18,372 bases of DNA, from assembly GCA_003455715.1 (NCBI GenBank), contig DMQJ01000049.1:878-19249 (forward strand), read 5' to 3'. This DNA is from Acidimicrobiaceae bacterium. Its GTDB lineage: Bacteria > Actinomycetota > Acidimicrobiia > Acidimicrobiales > Ilumatobacteraceae. Shown in pieces: positions 18,275 through 18,372 of this stretch. The position numbers and the translations under genes are program-made. Every line of letters begins with the position of its first letter. Positions within the stretch are counted from its first letter, which is position 1. Below the pieces are notes generated by a model. That model did no database searches and had not been told where the DNA came from. It saw only the letters and a program-made list of their open reading frames with translations.

Positions 18275-18372
18275 GGGTCGGGAGAGGGGGGGGGGGGGGA
18301 AGGGGGTAGATGTGGGTGGTGGGCGTGTGAGTAAAAAAAAAAAAAGAAAAAGAATGACAAAGAAATATGTAG
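18275..18372. other. Untrimmed Illumina adapter read-through and poly-A tail (artefact)
   Basis: Positions 18275-18332 align without gaps to the 58-nt reverse complement of the Illumina TruSeq universal adapter, as I recall it (it begins AGATCGGAAGAGC). All 18 non-G bases in the stretch match, and all 19 mismatches are called G. The 13 A's from 18333 and the AT-rich end after them are what base callers give after the adapter runs out. This part is not genomic. Confidence 0.93.

Noticed and set aside
18115..18360. A minus-strand frame beginning with poly-Phe and a His/Pro-rich stretch
   Set aside because: Its start lies in the adapter and poly-A artefact, and the remainder is out of frame with the NlpC/P60 gene.

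Overview
This window is high-GC bacterial DNA, and every gene I can support lies on the minus strand. The gene content suggests a Gram-positive actinobacterium, possibly near Acidimicrobiia. The supporting features are a sortase-anchored LPXTG surface protein with a CnaB-like domain, a glycine/serine-linked NlpC/P60 wall hydrolase, Kup, and a long-form NuoL. The class-level placement is an inference. The window looks like a metagenomic or draft contig: the gene at each end is cut, and the last ~98 bases are sequencing adapter read-through, not genome.

Layout from right to left, which is the direction of transcription. (1) 18275-18372 is adapter plus a poly-A tail artefact. (2) 17844-18274 holds the 3' part of an NlpC/P60 peptidase gene. 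(3) 17554-17843 is intergenic. It holds a 16-bp-stem hairpin, a 20-bp tandem repeat array with six ACCCGAGTG boxes, and a 14-bp perfect palindrome just upstream of nuoA. (4) 6937-17553 is a tightly packed complex I operon, nuoA-B-C-D-H-I-J-K-L-M-N. The NADH-oxidising module genes nuoE, nuoF and nuoG are absent: nuoD overlaps nuoH by 4 bp. (5) 5919-6944 encodes a MidA/NDUFAF7-type methyltransferase that overlaps the end of nuoN by 8 bp. (6) 3953-5818 encodes a secreted, wall-anchored protein with Cys-rich 13-residue repeats and an LPETG signal, followed by a strong hairpin. (7) 1893-3836 is the potassium transporter gene kup. (8) 1-1835 is acs, acetyl-CoA synthetase, cut at the left edge just after its acetylatable lysine motif.

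Working together: nuoABCDHIJKLMN would build the Q-module and the proton-pumping membrane arm. With no N-module genes in the operon, electrons must enter from separately encoded NuoEFG or from another donor such as ferredoxin or F420H2. The co-encoded MidA-like enzyme is notable because its mitochondrial homologue, NDUFAF7, dimethylates an arginine of the NuoD homologue NDUFS2, and that arginine is present in the NuoD encoded here. NuoL and NuoM both carry histidine-rich inserts. acs and kup form a separate metabolic and ion-homeostasis unit. I found no tRNA, rRNA, CRISPR array, insertion sequence or phage gene.
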